Shown in pieces: positions 28,801 through 38,205 of a DNA stretch of 64,000 nucleotides. Source of the stretch: Rhodospirillales bacterium (GTDB lineage: Bacteria; Pseudomonadota; Alphaproteobacteria; Acetobacterales; Acetobacteraceae); NCBI GenBank assembly GCA_025352665.1, contig JANXSM010000171.1, positions 1-64,000 of the forward strand. The letters are read 5' to 3'. The notes below the pieces were generated by a model. That model ran no database searches. It was not told the origin of the DNA and saw nothing but the letters and a program-made list of their open reading frames with translations. The position numbers and the translations under genes were made by a program. Within the stretch, counting starts at the first letter, position 1; every line of letters begins with the position of its first letter.

Positions 28801-29279
28801 GCGAAGCTGGCCAGAAGGCGGGTCGCCTCATCCTGCTGGCCCTCGGCGAGCAGCCGCGCGATTGGGCCGAGCGTACCGCCGGTCAGCAGTAGCAATCCTT
28901 CGGCGTGGGCAAACATCGTCTTGACGCTGATCTGCGGTTTGTTGCCGGGATCGCTGTCGAGAAAGCCGCGCGAGGAGAGTTTTTGCAGGTTGGCATAACC
29001 GGTCGCGTCTTGCGCCAGCAGCACCAGCGGATCGGGGTTCAGTCGCGGGTTGTCGGCGCGGGTGAGCGAGACCTGGCAGCCGATGATCGGCTGCACGCCC
29101 TTGCCCACGCAGTACTGACTGAACTCGAGAGCGCCGAACAGATTGCCTGTGTCGGTGATCGCCACCGCCGGCATGTTGGCTTCCTTCGCCAGCGCCGCCA
29201 GTCTATCGGCCTTGATGGCGCCTTCGCTGAGCGAGTAGGCGGAGTGGGCGTGCAGGTGTACGAAATCGGCGTGGGGCAT
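25863..29279 (-). CDS. dnaE: DNA polymerase III alpha subunit
   Basis: Replicative polymerase subunit of 1138 residues. The N-terminal PHP domain starts FVHLHAHSAYSLSEGAIK. The palm catalytic aspartates lie in PDFDIDF (Asp399, 401, 403). Finger and beta-binding regions are followed by a helix-hairpin-helix (NKMQIENLVRAGAFDSL) and an OB fold (about 960-1060). Length and the intact PHP start fit replicative DnaE1 rather than the shorter mutasome DnaE2/ImuC. It is last in the run proS-lolC-lolD-dnaE, an order seen in other alphaproteobacteria, with a 147-nt gap after lolD. Confidence 0.96.
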   Translation of the reverse strand: MPHADFVHLHAHSAYSLSEGAIKADRLAALAKEANMPAVAITDTGNLFGALEFSQYCVGKGVQPIIGCQVSLTRADNPRLNPDPLVLLAQDATGYANLQKLSSRGFLDSDPGNKPQISVKTMFAHAEGLLLLTGGTLGPIARLLAEGQQDEATRLLASFAEAFPGRAMMELHRHGLAVERAIEPGLVMLADQLGLPLVAANDCYFARREMHEAHDALLCIAEGRTLAERDRRRVTAEHWFKPAAVMRTLFADLPEACDNTLAIARMCAVMAETRKPLLPVCPKVRPGQTEDETVRAMAREGLEHRMDAIGADGEKRKIYSDRLEFELGVIADMGFPGYFLIVADFIQWAKSQGIPVGPGRGSGAGSVAAWALTITDIDPLPFGLLFERFLNPERVSMPDFDIDFCQERRDEVINYVRREYGGERVAQIITFGKLQARAAVRDVGRVLGLPYGQVNKVAELIPNNPAKPVTLQQAIDGEPKLQEMRTADEGAGRLMDIALQLEGLYRHASTHAAGVVIGDRPLTELVPIYRDPKSDFLVTQYSMKYVEQAGLVKFDFLGLTTLTILQRGVAYLKALGVEVDLDRLPLDDGPTYAMLQKGDAGGVFQFESQGMRDVLRQMRPDRFEDLIAAVALYRPGPMANIPAYCQRKHGEKWEPPHPSLMAVLGETYGIMVYQEQVMQIAQSMAGYSLGGADLLRRAMGKKIRAEMEQQRKIFTDGATGRGITPEKAEEVFDLMAKFADYGFNKSHAAAYALVAYQTAWMKANHPEAFLAGCMSLAVSNTDKLAALRQECARMGIAVAPPDINRSGADFTLERDESGKLVIRYALAAVKKVGQSAMEALVALRGATQFTDLADFAARVDPRQLNKMQIENLVRAGAFDSLDQNRARLFQGAETILKRAQATAEEKTSGQTGLFGGVEPEALRLPAIPDWEQMDRLGFEAEAIGFHLTAHPLDAYAQVLKRLGVIASNKLDERAQTGAARVKLAGSVVNLKERITRTGSRMAWVRLSDSGGSYEVTFFSETLARGRDLLVAGNSVLVTADIKLEGEALRITAQEVEPLDAAAIRAGAGIRVWLQQTEAIDHIRNLLQREGKGRGRVVLIPRLDATQDVEITLPGGFNVSPRLSQALKILPGVERVEDV

Positions 29280-29426
29280 AAGGTGTTATGCCACAAGGAC
29301 AGGTAACAGTGGCAATGGCACAGGTTCAGCGGTGACGTTTACAGCTATTTCGCCGTGTGAGCAGCAACGCTTGCCACAGATAGCCGAGCGATGTCGGTAA
29401 CGCCTGCTGGCTACGAGCCCGCCGAG

Positions 29427-30104
29427 CTACAACGTCACTATCCTGCCATTGCGCAAGGTCACTGTTCTGTCCATCCGCGCCGCAAGTTCGGGATTGTGCG
29501 TGGCGATCAGCGCTGCGACACCCGTGGTCCGAACGATGTGAAGCAATTCGGCAAATACCACACCTGCGGTGGCGACATCGAGGTTGCCGGTCGGTTCATC
29601 CGCCAGCAGCACGCACGGCATGTTGGCGAGCGCGCGGGCGATGGCGACGCGCTGCTGTTCGCCGCCGGAGAGCTTGCCGGGGTAGTGCCGCGCCCGCGCC
29701 GTGAGGCCGAAGCCTGCGAGCAGGGCCAGCGCGCGGGTTTCGGCCGCCTTGCGCGGTTTGCCTGCGATCATTTGCGGCAGGATCACGTTTTCCAGCGCCG
29801 AGAATTCCGGCAGCAGGTGATGGAACTGGTAGACGAAGCCGATCTGGTCGCGGCGGATTTCGGTGCGCGCGGTATCGTCCAGCGCGCCGGCGTCACGACC
29901 GCCGACCAGCACTTGGCCCCCGTCGGGTTTTTCCAGCAGTCCAGCCAAATGCAGCAGTGTGGATTTGCCCGCGCCCGAGGGTGCCATCAGAGCCACGATC
30001 TCGCCTGGATGCAAGACAAGATCGACTCCAAGCAAGACGGGCAACTCGCCGGCGTCAGACCTGTAAATCCGCCGGACGCCGCGCATTTCGAGTGCATTAC
30101 TCAT
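29427..30104 (-). CDS. lolD: Lipoprotein-releasing ABC ATPase LolD
   Basis: ATPase that powers extraction of lipoproteins from the inner membrane to LolA. The 225-residue product has Walker [10 protein letters not shown] (Lys47), the signature LSGGEQQR near residue 145 and Walker [12 protein letters not shown]. The ATG at 30104 is chosen because the family begins there; codons open further upstream lie inside lolC and do not match. It overlaps the lolC stop by 8 nt. Confidence 0.95.
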   Translation of the reverse strand: MSNALEMRGVRRIYRSDAGELPVLLGVDLVLHPGEIVALMAPSGAGKSTLLHLAGLLEKPDGGQVLVGGRDAGALDDTARTEIRRDQIGFVYQFHHLLPEFSALENVILPQMIAGKPRKAAETRALALLAGFGLTARARHYPGKLSGGEQQRVAIARALANMPCVLLADEPTGNLDVATAGVVFAELLHIVRTTGVAALIATHNPELAARMDRTVTLRNGRIVTL

Positions 30105-31350
30105 TGCGCAGTGCCTCGACCGGGTCGGTTTTGGCGGCGCGCCAACTCGGGTAGATGGTCGCCAGCAGTGATAACGCGATCGCCATCGCCACCACCTGCG
30201 CCACTTCCTGCCATTGCAGCACGGCGGGAAGGCGCGAGAGGAAATAGACTTCAGGGTTGAACAGGTTGGTGCCCGACAGGTTTTCGATGACGTGGCGGAT
30301 GCGCTCGATGTTGAGGCAGAACACCACACCGAGGAGCGTGCCGGCCAGCGTGCCGGCAATACCGACGAAGGCGCCGCACATCAGAAAGATGCGCAGGATA
30401 GCCCCGGAACCGGCGCCAAGGGTGCGCAACACTGCGATGTCGCGGGTCTTGTCCTTCACCATCATGATCAGCGAGCTGACGATATTGAAGGCGGCGACCA
30501 CGATGATGAGCGTGAGGATCAGGAACATCACGTTGCGCTCCACCTCAACCGCAGCGAAGAAGGCGTTATTGTTCTGCGTCCAGTCGACCACACGCACCGG
30601 CGTGTCGCCGAGCGCCTGTCGGATGGCGCGGCCAATGCCGACGGCTTGGTCTGGATCGGTGGTGGTGACCTCAATCTGGCTCACCTGGTCTGGCATGCGA
30701 AACAGGATCTGGGCAGCTTCCATGGGCATGAACACGAAGCCTGTGTCGGCTTCGTTGAACCCAACCTGGAAGATCGCCACCACCGTGTATGCACGAAAGC
30801 GTGGGATGGAACCAAACGGCGTCGCCTGGCTTTCGGGCGCGTAAACCTGCAGCCGGCTACCGATGCGAAGGCCAGCCTTTTGCGCCAGCCCCACACCAAT
30901 GGCCACCGCATCGTCGCCCTGAAACTGGTCGAGCGAGCCGGCTCGGATGTTGTCCGCAACCACATTAAGCTTGCGCAGGTCCGCCTGGCGCAGGCCGCGT
31001 ACCAGACCGCCGGTATAGCTGCCGCCCTGTTCCGGCTTCAGGCCGACCTGGCGTTCGACGATCGGGGTCGCCGTCACCACGCCGGGCACGGTGCGGATCC
31101 GCTTCGCGAGATCATCGAAACCGGTCAGCGACTGGCTGGTGGAATAGACGCCGAGGTCGCCGTTGAGGCCAAGAATCTTGCTCAACAACTCCTGGCGGAA
31201 CCCGTTCATGACAGACATCACGATGATGAGCGTGGCCACGCCGAGCGCGATCCCCACCAGAGAAAATATCGCGATGATCGAAACGAAACGCTCGCCCTTG
31301 CGGGCACGTAGGTAGCGGCCCGCAACGGCACGTTCGAAGGGGCCGAACAT
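30097..31350 (-). CDS. lolC: Lipoprotein-releasing permease LolC/LolE
   Basis: Membrane partner of LolD, 417 residues. A first membrane helix near 25-48 follows [19 protein letters not shown], typical of LolC/E. A large periplasmic domain spans about 50-270, and three C-terminal helices of the FtsX type follow ([19 protein letters not shown] precedes one). Only one permease gene is present, so a single LolC/E-type (LolF-like) subunit may homodimerise with LolD (inference). It starts 3 nt after the proS stop. Confidence 0.93.
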   Translation of the reverse strand: MFGPFERAVAGRYLRARKGERFVSIIAIFSLVGIALGVATLIIVMSVMNGFRQELLSKILGLNGDLGVYSTSQSLTGFDDLAKRIRTVPGVVTATPIVERQVGLKPEQGGSYTGGLVRGLRQADLRKLNVVADNIRAGSLDQFQGDDAVAIGVGLAQKAGLRIGSRLQVYAPESQATPFGSIPRFRAYTVVAIFQVGFNEADTGFVFMPMEAAQILFRMPDQVSQIEVTTTDPDQAVGIGRAIRQALGDTPVRVVDWTQNNNAFFAAVEVERNVMFLILTLIIVVAAFNIVSSLIMMVKDKTRDIAVLRTLGAGSGAILRIFLMCGAFVGIAGTLAGTLLGVVFCLNIERIRHVIENLSGTNLFNPEVYFLSRLPAVLQWQEVAQVVAMAIALSLLATIYPSWRAAKTDPVEALRNE

Positions 31351-31352
31351 GC

Positions 31353-32663
31353 TCAGGCCTGGTTGATCTTGGCCAAGGCGTCGGCGAGGCTCACTTCAAC
31401 CTTCTCGCCGGTAGCGCGGCGCTTGAGCTCAACCATCCCTTTGGCCGCGCCGCGCGGACCGACGACGATCTGCCACGGATGGCCCATGAGGTCGGCATCG
31501 GCGAACTTCACCCCTGCCCTATCCTCGCGGTCGTCGAGCAGCGCGCGGCCGCGGAATGCCGCGTAGGCCTCCTCGCACAGCGCATCGCAGCCGGCATCGC
31601 CGGCCTTGAGATTGAGGATGACCGCAGGAAACGGCGCCACGCTGTCGGGCCAGATGATGCCGGCCTCGTCGTGATGCGCCTCGATGATGGCGCCGACCAA
31701 GCGAGATACGCCGATGCCGTAGCTCCCCCCGTGCGGCACGACCGGCGTTCCGTCGCGCCCGGCCAGGGAAAGACCCATCGGTTCGGAATATTTTGTGCCG
31801 AAATAAAAGATGTGGCCGACCTCTATGCCACGGCCCTCGCGCTTCTCCGCCACGTTCGCCCAGACACCCGCATCGTGTTTTTCATCGGTCGCGGCGTAGC
31901 TGTTGGTCACGTCGCCAAAGAACCGGGCGAGATCAGCGGGATCGTTGTGGTCGTATTTGCCTTCCGAGAAATCCATCGTCTCGTAGGCGGCATCGAAGAA
32001 CACCTGGCTCTCGCCGGTAGGTGCGAGGATGATGAACTCGTGGCTGAGGTCGCCGCCGATCGGGCCGGTGTCTGCCACCATCGGAATCGCCTTCACGCCC
32101 AGGCGCTGGAAGGTGCGCATGTAGGACAGCATGATCTTACGATAGGTGATCACCGCGCCTTCGTAGTCGAGGTCAAAGGAATAGCCGTCCTTCATCAGGA
32201 ATTCGCGGCCACGCATCACGCCAAAGCGGGGGCGCAGTTCGTCACGGAATTTCCATTGAATGTGAAACAGAATCTGCGGCAGTTCCCGGTAGCTTTTTAC
32301 CGATTGGCGGAACAGCTCGGTGACCATCTCCTCATTCGTCGGACCGTACAGCATATCGCGGTCACCACGATCCTTGATCCGTAGCATTTCGGGCCCGTAG
32401 GCGTCGTAACGGCCTGACTGGCGCCAGAGATCAGCGGATTGGATGGTCGGCATCAGCATATCCTGGCTGCCGATGGCGATCTGCTCTTCGCGCACGATAC
32501 GGGCGATGTTCTGTAGCACGAGCCAGCCGGCCGGCAGCCAGGCATAGATGCCGGAGGCGGTCTGGCGAACCAGGCCTGCGCGCAGCATCAGCCGGTGCGA
32601 GGCGATGACTGCCTCGGCCGGGTTTTCCTTGAGAGTGGGGATCAAGCTGCGAGACAGGCGCAT
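31353..32663 (-). CDS. proS: Prolyl-tRNA synthetase (short alphaproteobacterial form)
   Basis: Charges tRNA-Pro. The 436-residue class II enzyme has motif 2 features ([21 protein letters not shown] is the region near residues 140-160), motif 3 [11 protein letters not shown] and an anticodon-binding domain near the C-terminus. It lacks the roughly 180-residue editing insertion of the long bacterial form, as is normal for alphaproteobacteria. It leads the proS-lolC-lolD-dnaE run, with 3 nt to lolC. Confidence 0.96.
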   Translation of the reverse strand: MRLSRSLIPTLKENPAEAVIASHRLMLRAGLVRQTASGIYAWLPAGWLVLQNIARIVREEQIAIGSQDMLMPTIQSADLWRQSGRYDAYGPEMLRIKDRGDRDMLYGPTNEEMVTELFRQSVKSYRELPQILFHIQWKFRDELRPRFGVMRGREFLMKDGYSFDLDYEGAVITYRKIMLSYMRTFQRLGVKAIPMVADTGPIGGDLSHEFIILAPTGESQVFFDAAYETMDFSEGKYDHNDPADLARFFGDVTNSYAATDEKHDAGVWANVAEKREGRGIEVGHIFYFGTKYSEPMGLSLAGRDGTPVVPHGGSYGIGVSRLVGAIIEAHHDEAGIIWPDSVAPFPAVILNLKAGDAGCDALCEEAYAAFRGRALLDDREDRAGVKFADADLMGHPWQIVVGPRGAAKGMVELKRRATGEKVEVSLADALAKINQA

Positions 32664-32723
32664 CGCGAGGGGTCCGTTCGGCGTATTTATGAGCCGCGGA
32701 CCCTAACCTCCTGCAGACATTCC

Positions 32724-32750
32724 CGCCAGAGAGCTTCGCACGCTCTGGCG
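32724..32750. repeat. 8-bp hairpin in the proS leader
   Basis: CGCCAGAG (32724-32731) pairs with CTCTGGCG (32743-32750) across an 11-nt loop, about 60 nt upstream of the proS ATG (32663). The remaining sequence between it and the terminator at 32938 shows no gene. A role in proS leader control is possible but unproven; T-boxes are not expected in this group. Confidence 0.4.
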
Positions 32751-32937
32751 TAACCGAAGACGATGCCGTCATCGCTCCGAAGCGCGCTGGCGAACAACGT
32801 ATTGTACGGGAGACGTCATGTTTGATGCCGCACTGCACAAGAATGCTGCGTCACACCAGACAGAGACGAAAGAAAAACTCGCGACGCCGCCAAAACCTTG
32901 CGGAATCTGCGTGACATCGCCGATCTGAAGGGCTAAC

Positions 32938-32972
32938 AAAAAAAGCCCCCCGCGCCGTAAGGCGCAGCGGGC
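32938..32972 (-). terminator. Rho-independent terminator (minus strand)
   Basis: On the minus strand a GC-rich stem (32972-32945, loop 32960-32957, inner stem GGCGC/GCGCC perfect, outer part with two mismatches) is followed by seven T (32944-32938). It can end the DUF1467-side transcript or the candidate small RNA. It implies that proS has its own promoter between 32664 and 32937. Confidence 0.75.
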
Positions 32973-33070
32973 CAAGTTTAGGGAGGAAACGCCAGTCACG
33001 CGTCAGAATGAGGAAGCTCCTCGTTCTGACGTGAAGATTGCGCCCGGATCGGTCTGCCGTCCAACGTAAA
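32938..33070 (-). ncRNA. Candidate small RNA between DUF1467 gene and proS
   Basis: In the 492-nt gap upstream of proS, the minus strand has a possible -10 TATTTT (33083-33078) with a weak TTTAAT 16 nt upstream. A 14-bp stem with a 3-nt loop follows (33001-33031), then a single-stranded stretch containing TTTCCTCCC (about 32989-32981), and a terminator-like GC stem with a seven-T run. Total length would be about 130 nt. CU-rich anti-Shine-Dalgarno patches are a known feature of several alphaproteobacterial trans-acting RNAs. No family could be assigned; the promoter is the weakest part. Confidence 0.4.
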
Positions 33071-33155
33071 ACGGCACAAAATAGCTTAAAAATGAAGCGA
33101 TTAAACGCGAACCGCTCTGAACGTCATCATTGCACCGTAGAACAGTGGCATCTGC

Positions 33156-33416
33156 CTAATTTTCTGGCAGAGCCAACCAGCCAGTGCGGAAGCTGATCCA
33201 ACCGCTATTGATAATCAGCATCGCAACGCCCCACACGAGCAGGGAAAGCAACGTCGTGGCGAGAACCTTCCGCCCGATCATCGGCCGGGCCGGCGCACCT
33301 CGCCAGCCCGTTGCCGTATCGGCGTCGGCCACCGGCTTGGTGCCCACCGGCAGGATCGCGAACAGCAGCGTCCACCAGATCATGACGTAGAGCACAAAGG
33401 CGGTGAACCAGTGCAT
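33156..33416 (-). CDS. DUF1467 family membrane protein
   Basis: An 86-residue protein with helices at about 5-22 (AFVLYVMIWWTLLFAILPVG) and 52-70 and the conserved-looking loop GWRGAPARPMIGRK between them. DUF1467 is an alphaproteobacterial family of unknown function often found beside the RNase J gene. Here it starts 5 nt after the rnj stop, so the two are co-transcribed. Confidence 0.85.
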   Translation of the reverse strand: MHWFTAFVLYVMIWWTLLFAILPVGTKPVADADTATGWRGAPARPMIGRKVLATTLLSLLVWGVAMLIINSGWISFRTGWLALPEN

Positions 33417-33421
33417 CTGGC

Positions 33422-35068
33422 TCAGACCCGAAGCAGATGCACGTCCACCATGGGACGCTTGGCCAGTCGCTTGCCCAGGGCACGGCGCAGTGCCGCCTTG
33501 GCCGCGTCGGTCAGCGCCTGGTCATCACGCAGCAAAGGCGCTGCGAAATCGCCGATGGCGGTGGAAACCTCGCCGGCCACCCGGGCCAACTCAGGGTCAT
33601 CAGCTTCGAACAGGCCAGGCGCACTCACCCGCGGCATGCCGCGCAAAGTGCCCGACGCGTCCACCGCGATGGAGGCGATCACCACGCCGTTGACCAACAT
33701 GCGGCGGCGCGCGCCCATGACCGTCCCCTGCAGCGGCACCAACCGCGTGCCGTCCAGCACCAACTTGCCAACTGGCGCAGAGTCGATGATTTCCGGCACA
33801 CCAGGCGCGAGGCTGAGGATATCGCCGTCTTCAAGCAGGATCGGCTTTACCTGCAACTCGCTTGCAAGTGCCGCGTGGGCGGAGAGGTGGCGCCATTCAC
33901 CGTGCACCGGTACCGAATATTTCGGGCGGATCAGGGCATAAAGCTGCTTCAACTCGTCGCGCGCAGGATGGCCGGACACATGGGTCATGTGGTCGGCATC
34001 TGTGATCAGCTTGACGCCGCGGCGCACCAAATTGTCCTGAACCAGGCCGATTGCACGCTCGTTGCCTGGGATCATGCGGCTGGAGAACACCACCGTGTCG
34101 CCCTCGCCGAGTTCGATGCGCGGGTGCTGGTCGGCGGCGATACGGGCCAGCGCGGAACGCGCCTCGCCCTGGCTGCCGGTGACGATGATCAGCAGGTTGT
34201 CGTCGGCGATGTCATTGGCGGCATCCTCGCCGACGAAGGGTGGAATGCCCTTGAGGTAGCCGCACTCGCGCGCGGCGGCGTCGAGATTGCGCAGCGAGCG
34301 GCCGACGAGGGCCACGGTGCGACCGGCATCGCGCGCGGCAAGTGCTACCGATTCGACCCGGGCGACGTTGGATGCAAAGCAAGTGACCGCCACGCGACCG
34401 CGCAGCCCCCGGATCAGATCGGACAGGCTGCGGCGCACGTCGCCCTCCGAGCCGGAACTGCCCTCCACCATGGCGTTGGTGCTGTCACACACCATGGCCA
34501 GAACGCCTTCGTCGCCGATCGCCCTGAGCACAGACTCATCCGCGCGCGGGCCGGTCAGCGGCTCGGCGTCGAACTTCCAGTCGCCGGTGTGGAACACGAT
34601 GCCGGCGGGCGTGCGCAGCACCACGGCCTGCGCCTCGGGGATGGAATGCGGCATCGGGATGAACTGCAGGCGGAACGGGCCCACCTCAAAATGCGCACCG
34701 GGCTTGATGACGACGATGCGCACTTCGGACTGCAGGCCGACTTCACCGAGCTTCCGGCGCAGCACGGTGGCGCCGAACGGGGTAGCGTAGACCGGGCAGC
34801 GCAGAGAACGCCACAGCCAGGCGACCGCGCCGATATGATCCTCGTGCGCGTGGGTGATCACGAGGCCAACCAGCTTGTCGCGGCGTTCGGCAATGAAGGT
34901 CGGGTCGGGCATCATCACCTCGACCTCTGGGTGGGCGGCGCCACCGAAGCCTATACCGCAGTCGATCGCCAGGTACTGGCCCCCCATACGATAGAGGTTG
35001 AGGTTCATACCAATCTCGCCGGTCCCACCCAAAGGCAGGAACGCCAGATCACTGCGAATTACGTTCAT
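33422..35068 (-). CDS. rnj: Ribonuclease J
   Basis: Metallo-beta-lactamase/beta-CASP ribonuclease of 548 residues with endo- and 5'-exonuclease activity in RNA processing. It starts with LAFLPLGGTGEIGMNLNLY. Metal ligands lie in HAHEDHIGA (His73, His75, Asp77, His78). The beta-CASP region and HVSGHPARDEL (about 357-367) follow, with a C-terminal domain of about 100 residues. It belongs to the run nuoN-birA-coaX-rnj-DUF1467, common in alphaproteobacteria. An 87-nt gap separates it from coaX. Confidence 0.94.
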   Translation of the reverse strand: MNVIRSDLAFLPLGGTGEIGMNLNLYRMGGQYLAIDCGIGFGGAAHPEVEVMMPDPTFIAERRDKLVGLVITHAHEDHIGAVAWLWRSLRCPVYATPFGATVLRRKLGEVGLQSEVRIVVIKPGAHFEVGPFRLQFIPMPHSIPEAQAVVLRTPAGIVFHTGDWKFDAEPLTGPRADESVLRAIGDEGVLAMVCDSTNAMVEGSSGSEGDVRRSLSDLIRGLRGRVAVTCFASNVARVESVALAARDAGRTVALVGRSLRNLDAAARECGYLKGIPPFVGEDAANDIADDNLLIIVTGSQGEARSALARIAADQHPRIELGEGDTVVFSSRMIPGNERAIGLVQDNLVRRGVKLITDADHMTHVSGHPARDELKQLYALIRPKYSVPVHGEWRHLSAHAALASELQVKPILLEDGDILSLAPGVPEIIDSAPVGKLVLDGTRLVPLQGTVMGARRRMLVNGVVIASIAVDASGTLRGMPRVSAPGLFEADDPELARVAGEVSTAIGDFAAPLLRDDQALTDAAKAALRRALGKRLAKRPMVDVHLLRV

Positions 35069-35155
35069 CGTCCACTTTCAACACAAACAGGCCACCCGGA
35101 GGGGGTGGCAATCTCGTGGCCGGTCGCCTCGATCGGTCAGCGAAAGGGAGAACCC

Positions 35156-35965
35156 TCAATCACTTTCCAAGAGACGCATCCGATCCTTGTTCCATATGGG
35201 GGGCGGGTTGCGCTCCGCCAACAGCCGCAGTCCATCCAACGTGAGATCCGGGTCGATCCGCGCGATCACCGTGGTCCCTTCGGCCAACAGCGGTGCCAGA
35301 CCGCCTGTGGCCACAACTTTGAGTGTGCTGCCATACTCCGCTTGGATGCGCGCGACCAGCCCTTCGATCATTCCGACATAGCCCCAGTAGATACCTGACT
35401 GCATGGCAGGCACCGTCGAACGGCCGATCACCGCCTGCGGACGGCCGATCCCGATTCGTGGCAGTCGGGCGGCGGCCTTATGCAGGGCCTCGATCGACAG
35501 ATTGATGCCGGGAGCGATGACCCCGCCGATATAGGCGCCGTCGCGGTCCACCACGTCGAATGTGGTGGCGGTGCCGAAGTCAATCACCACCAGCGGGCCC
35601 TGGTAGCGCTGGTGGGCAGCAAGCGCGTTGAGCAAACGGTCGGCGCCCACCTCCTCCGGATTGTCGACGCGAATCTCGAACCCCCAGTCGAGCTGGGCGC
35701 GGGCGATCAGGGGCTCTACCTCGAACCAGTCGCGGCACAGCCGGCGCAGATGATAAAGTGCTGCGGGAACAACGGTGCCGATGACGGCGTGGTTGATCTT
35801 TTCGCGTTTCAGCCCGGTGAGATTGAACAGGCTGAGCAGCCATACGGCGTATTCGTCCGAGGTTCGCTGCGGGTCGGTCGCGATGCGCCACACGCCGATC
35901 CAGCTATCGCCGTCATGCACAGCGAAGACGATGTTCGTGTTGCCGGCGTCTACCACCATCAGCAT
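35156..35965 (-). CDS. coaX: Type III pantothenate kinase
   Basis: First step of coenzyme A synthesis: phosphorylates pantothenate. The 269-residue ASKHA-fold enzyme starts [18 protein letters not shown] (phosphate motif 1), has [12 protein letters not shown] near residues 100-112, [13 protein letters not shown] (phosphate motif 2) and GGVIAPG. Type III enzymes are not inhibited by CoA and need a monovalent cation. Two possible starts (Met1, Met3) differ trivially. It overlaps birA by 7 nt. Confidence 0.95.
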   Translation of the reverse strand: MLMVVDAGNTNIVFAVHDGDSWIGVWRIATDPQRTSDEYAVWLLSLFNLTGLKREKINHAVIGTVVPAALYHLRRLCRDWFEVEPLIARAQLDWGFEIRVDNPEEVGADRLLNALAAHQRYQGPLVVIDFGTATTFDVVDRDGAYIGGVIAPGINLSIEALHKAAARLPRIGIGRPQAVIGRSTVPAMQSGIYWGYVGMIEGLVARIQAEYGSTLKVVATGGLAPLLAEGTTVIARIDPDLTLDGLRLLAERNPPPIWNKDRMRLLESD

Positions 35966-36750
35966 GCGCCTGGCTCCCCTGCTGCGTAATCCTGCTGCGC
36001 TATGTGGCTGGTCCAGACTTCGCCGGCAATCACCGGGCGCACGGAACCGTCCGCCATCTGCAAAAGCAGATTGCCGTCTTCGTTGAGGCCGGCGAACCAG
36101 CCGCGAAGAACCTCGGACGGCAACATCACCCGCATTTCAGTGCCGAGCGGTTGCGCCAGCCGCATCCAGCCGGTGCGAATGGCGGCAAACCCGCCGAGTC
36201 CGCGCTGGTAGCGCCAGGCCATCAGGCGTTCGAGGACGCGTTCAGCCAGGGTTTCCGGGGCGATGCTGCCGCCGAGTGCTGCCGTTTCACGACCGGGGAT
36301 ATCAGGTGCGTGGGCGAGGTTGACGCCGATGCCGATGACCAGCCAGGCGATGCCACTGTTGCCGTCACCCTCCGCCTCCACCAGGACGCCGGCGAGCTTG
36401 GCGCCGTCGAGCAGCACATCGTTTGGCCATTTGAGCGCAAGCCGGCCACCGGGTTCAGCCCCCAAAGCCTCGGCCACGGCCAAGCCCGCGAGCAACGCCC
36501 ATTGGCCAACTTCGCGGGCCCGTTCAATTGGGCGCAACAGCACGGAAAGGGCAAGGTTCCCCGGCGGCGTCGACCATTGCCGCCCACGGGTGCCCCGGCC
36601 GGCGGTCTGGGTGCGCGCCATGACCGCGAGAAGTTCGGGCGCGCCCGACTGTGCCGCTTCCCGGCACAGATCGGAAGTGGAAGGAAGCCGGTCGTGGATT
36701 TCGAGGCGCCACTCAGAGGGAGGACACAAGTTGATCCCCAACAACCTCAA
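35959..36750 (-). CDS. birA: Biotin--protein ligase (no DNA-binding domain)
   Basis: Attaches biotin to carboxylase carrier domains. The product is about 256-263 residues and has the ligase motif GRGTRGRQW, the [19 protein letters not shown] block and a C-terminal SH3-like cap. The N-terminal repressor domain of E. coli BirA is missing, as is usual in alphaproteobacteria. No ATG fits: candidate starts are TTG at 36750 and TTG at 36729, the latter preceded by a GGGGA stretch. It lies 30 nt after nuoN and overlaps coaX. Confidence 0.93.
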   Translation of the reverse strand: MRLLGINLCPPSEWRLEIHDRLPSTSDLCREAAQSGAPELLAVMARTQTAGRGTRGRQWSTPPGNLALSVLLRPIERAREVGQWALLAGLAVAEALGAEPGGRLALKWPNDVLLDGAKLAGVLVEAEGDGNSGIAWLVIGIGVNLAHAPDIPGRETAALGGSIAPETLAERVLERLMAWRYQRGLGGFAAIRTGWMRLAQPLGTEMRVMLPSEVLRGWFAGLNEDGNLLLQMADGSVRPVIAGEVWTSHIAQQDYAAGEPGAC

Positions 36751-36780
36751 TCGGGCGCCGCTTCACCGGAACCGCCAGGG

Positions 36781-38205
36781 TCACCCAAACAACCCCTTGG
36801 CTGCGGCTTCGGCCGCCGCGACCACGGGGGCCGGGAACAGGAAGAATATCAACGTGAACAGCGCGCCCGCCCCAGCGACGATAGAAAGCGAGGCCGGCCG
36901 CACGTCGAACGCAGGTTCTGGCGCGTCGAAATACATCACCTTGATGATGCGGATATAATAATAGGCGCTCACCGCACTCGCGAGCACACCGACGACCGCC
37001 AGAGTTACCAAGCCAGACTGCATCGCAGCGCCAAAGACAAAGTATTTGCCGATGAAACCCGAGAACGGTGGCAGGCCGGCCATCGAGAACAGAAAGATGG
37101 TCAGCGCGGCGGCCATGCCGGGGTCGCTGCGCCACAGCCCGCCGAGATCGGCGATCCGCTCCACCGCACGGCCGCGGCGGCGCATTGCGATGATGCACGC
37201 AAACATGCCGGCATTGGTGAACACGTACGTGACGAGATAGATCAGCACCCCGCGCACGCCCTGCTGCGTGCCGGCAGCCAGGCCCACCAGGATGTAGCCC
37301 ATGTGGCCGATCGACGAGTAGGCCATGAGGCGCTTGATGTTGCTTTGGCCAATCGCCGCAAAGGCGCCGAGCACCATGGAGGCCATGGCGATCAGCACGA
37401 TGAGTTGCTGCCACTGGGCCAGCAGATGGCCGAACGGCGAGATCATCACCCGCACAAACAAGGCCACAGCCGCCACTTTCGGAGCCGTCGCCATGAAGGC
37501 GGTGACCGGGGTGGGCGCCCCCTCGTAGACATCCGGCGTCCACATATGGAACGGCACGGCGGAGATCTTGAAGGCAAGGCCGGCGACGACGAACACGATG
37601 CCGACGATCAGGCCCGGCGATGCGTGCGAACTGTCGGACAACACCAGGGCCAGCTGATCGAACGCCATTGAGCCGGAGAAGCCGTAGATCAACGAGATAC
37701 CGTACAACAGCAGGCCGGAGGCGAGTGCGCCCAGCACGAAATATTTCAGGCCGGCCTCGGAGCTGCGCAGATCGTCGCGTGCGAAGGCGGCGAGCACGTA
37801 GATCGACAGCGACTGCAGCTCAAGCCCCATGTAGAGCGACATGAGGTTGGAGGCCGAGACCATGATCATCATGCCCACGGTGGCGTAAAGCATCAGCACC
37901 GGGAATTCGAAACGGCGCAGATCGTTGTGCTCGTTGTAGTCGATCGACACGATCACCCCGAGCACGGCGGCCGCCAGCACCAGCAGCTTGGCGAACATGG
38001 CGTAGCTGTCGGCCAGGAACAGGCCGTTATAGCCGAGCCCGCCGTTCGACGAAAGCACCAGGGCCGCGGTCAGCACCAGGGCGCCCACCGTCATCAGCGA
38101 GCAGATATGGAATGTGTTGCGCGCCTTGGAGAGCACGCCGAACATCAGGATGGCCATGCCGAGGCAGGCCAGCGCGATTTCCGGAATGGCGACGGTCCAG
38201 TTCAT
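36781..38205 (-). CDS. nuoN: NADH-quinone oxidoreductase subunit N
   Basis: Proton-pumping antiporter-like membrane subunit of complex I, 474 residues with about 13-14 hydrophobic segments. The pump-family core GLAFKISAVPFHMWTPDVYE and SNIKRLMAYSSIGHMGY are visible. It is the last nuo gene; its ATG shares one base with the nuoM stop (TGATG), so translation is probably coupled. birA follows after 30 nt. Confidence 0.96.
   Translation of the reverse strand: MNWTVAIPEIALACLGMAILMFGVLSKARNTFHICSLMTVGALVLTAALVLSSNGGLGYNGLFLADSYAMFAKLLVLAAAVLGVIVSIDYNEHNDLRRFEFPVLMLYATVGMMIMVSASNLMSLYMGLELQSLSIYVLAAFARDDLRSSEAGLKYFVLGALASGLLLYGISLIYGFSGSMAFDQLALVLSDSSHASPGLIVGIVFVVAGLAFKISAVPFHMWTPDVYEGAPTPVTAFMATAPKVAAVALFVRVMISPFGHLLAQWQQLIVLIAMASMVLGAFAAIGQSNIKRLMAYSSIGHMGYILVGLAAGTQQGVRGVLIYLVTYVFTNAGMFACIIAMRRRGRAVERIADLGGLWRSDPGMAAALTIFLFSMAGLPPFSGFIGKYFVFGAAMQSGLVTLAVVGVLASAVSAYYYIRIIKVMYFDAPEPAFDVRPASLSIVAGAGALFTLIFFLFPAPVVAAAEAAAKGLFG

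Noticed and set aside
36004-37671. A 555-codon plus-strand frame spanning birA and nuoN antisense
   Set aside because: Its product is a His/Arg/Gln-rich composition typical of antisense frames in GC-rich DNA; both genes beneath it are well supported.
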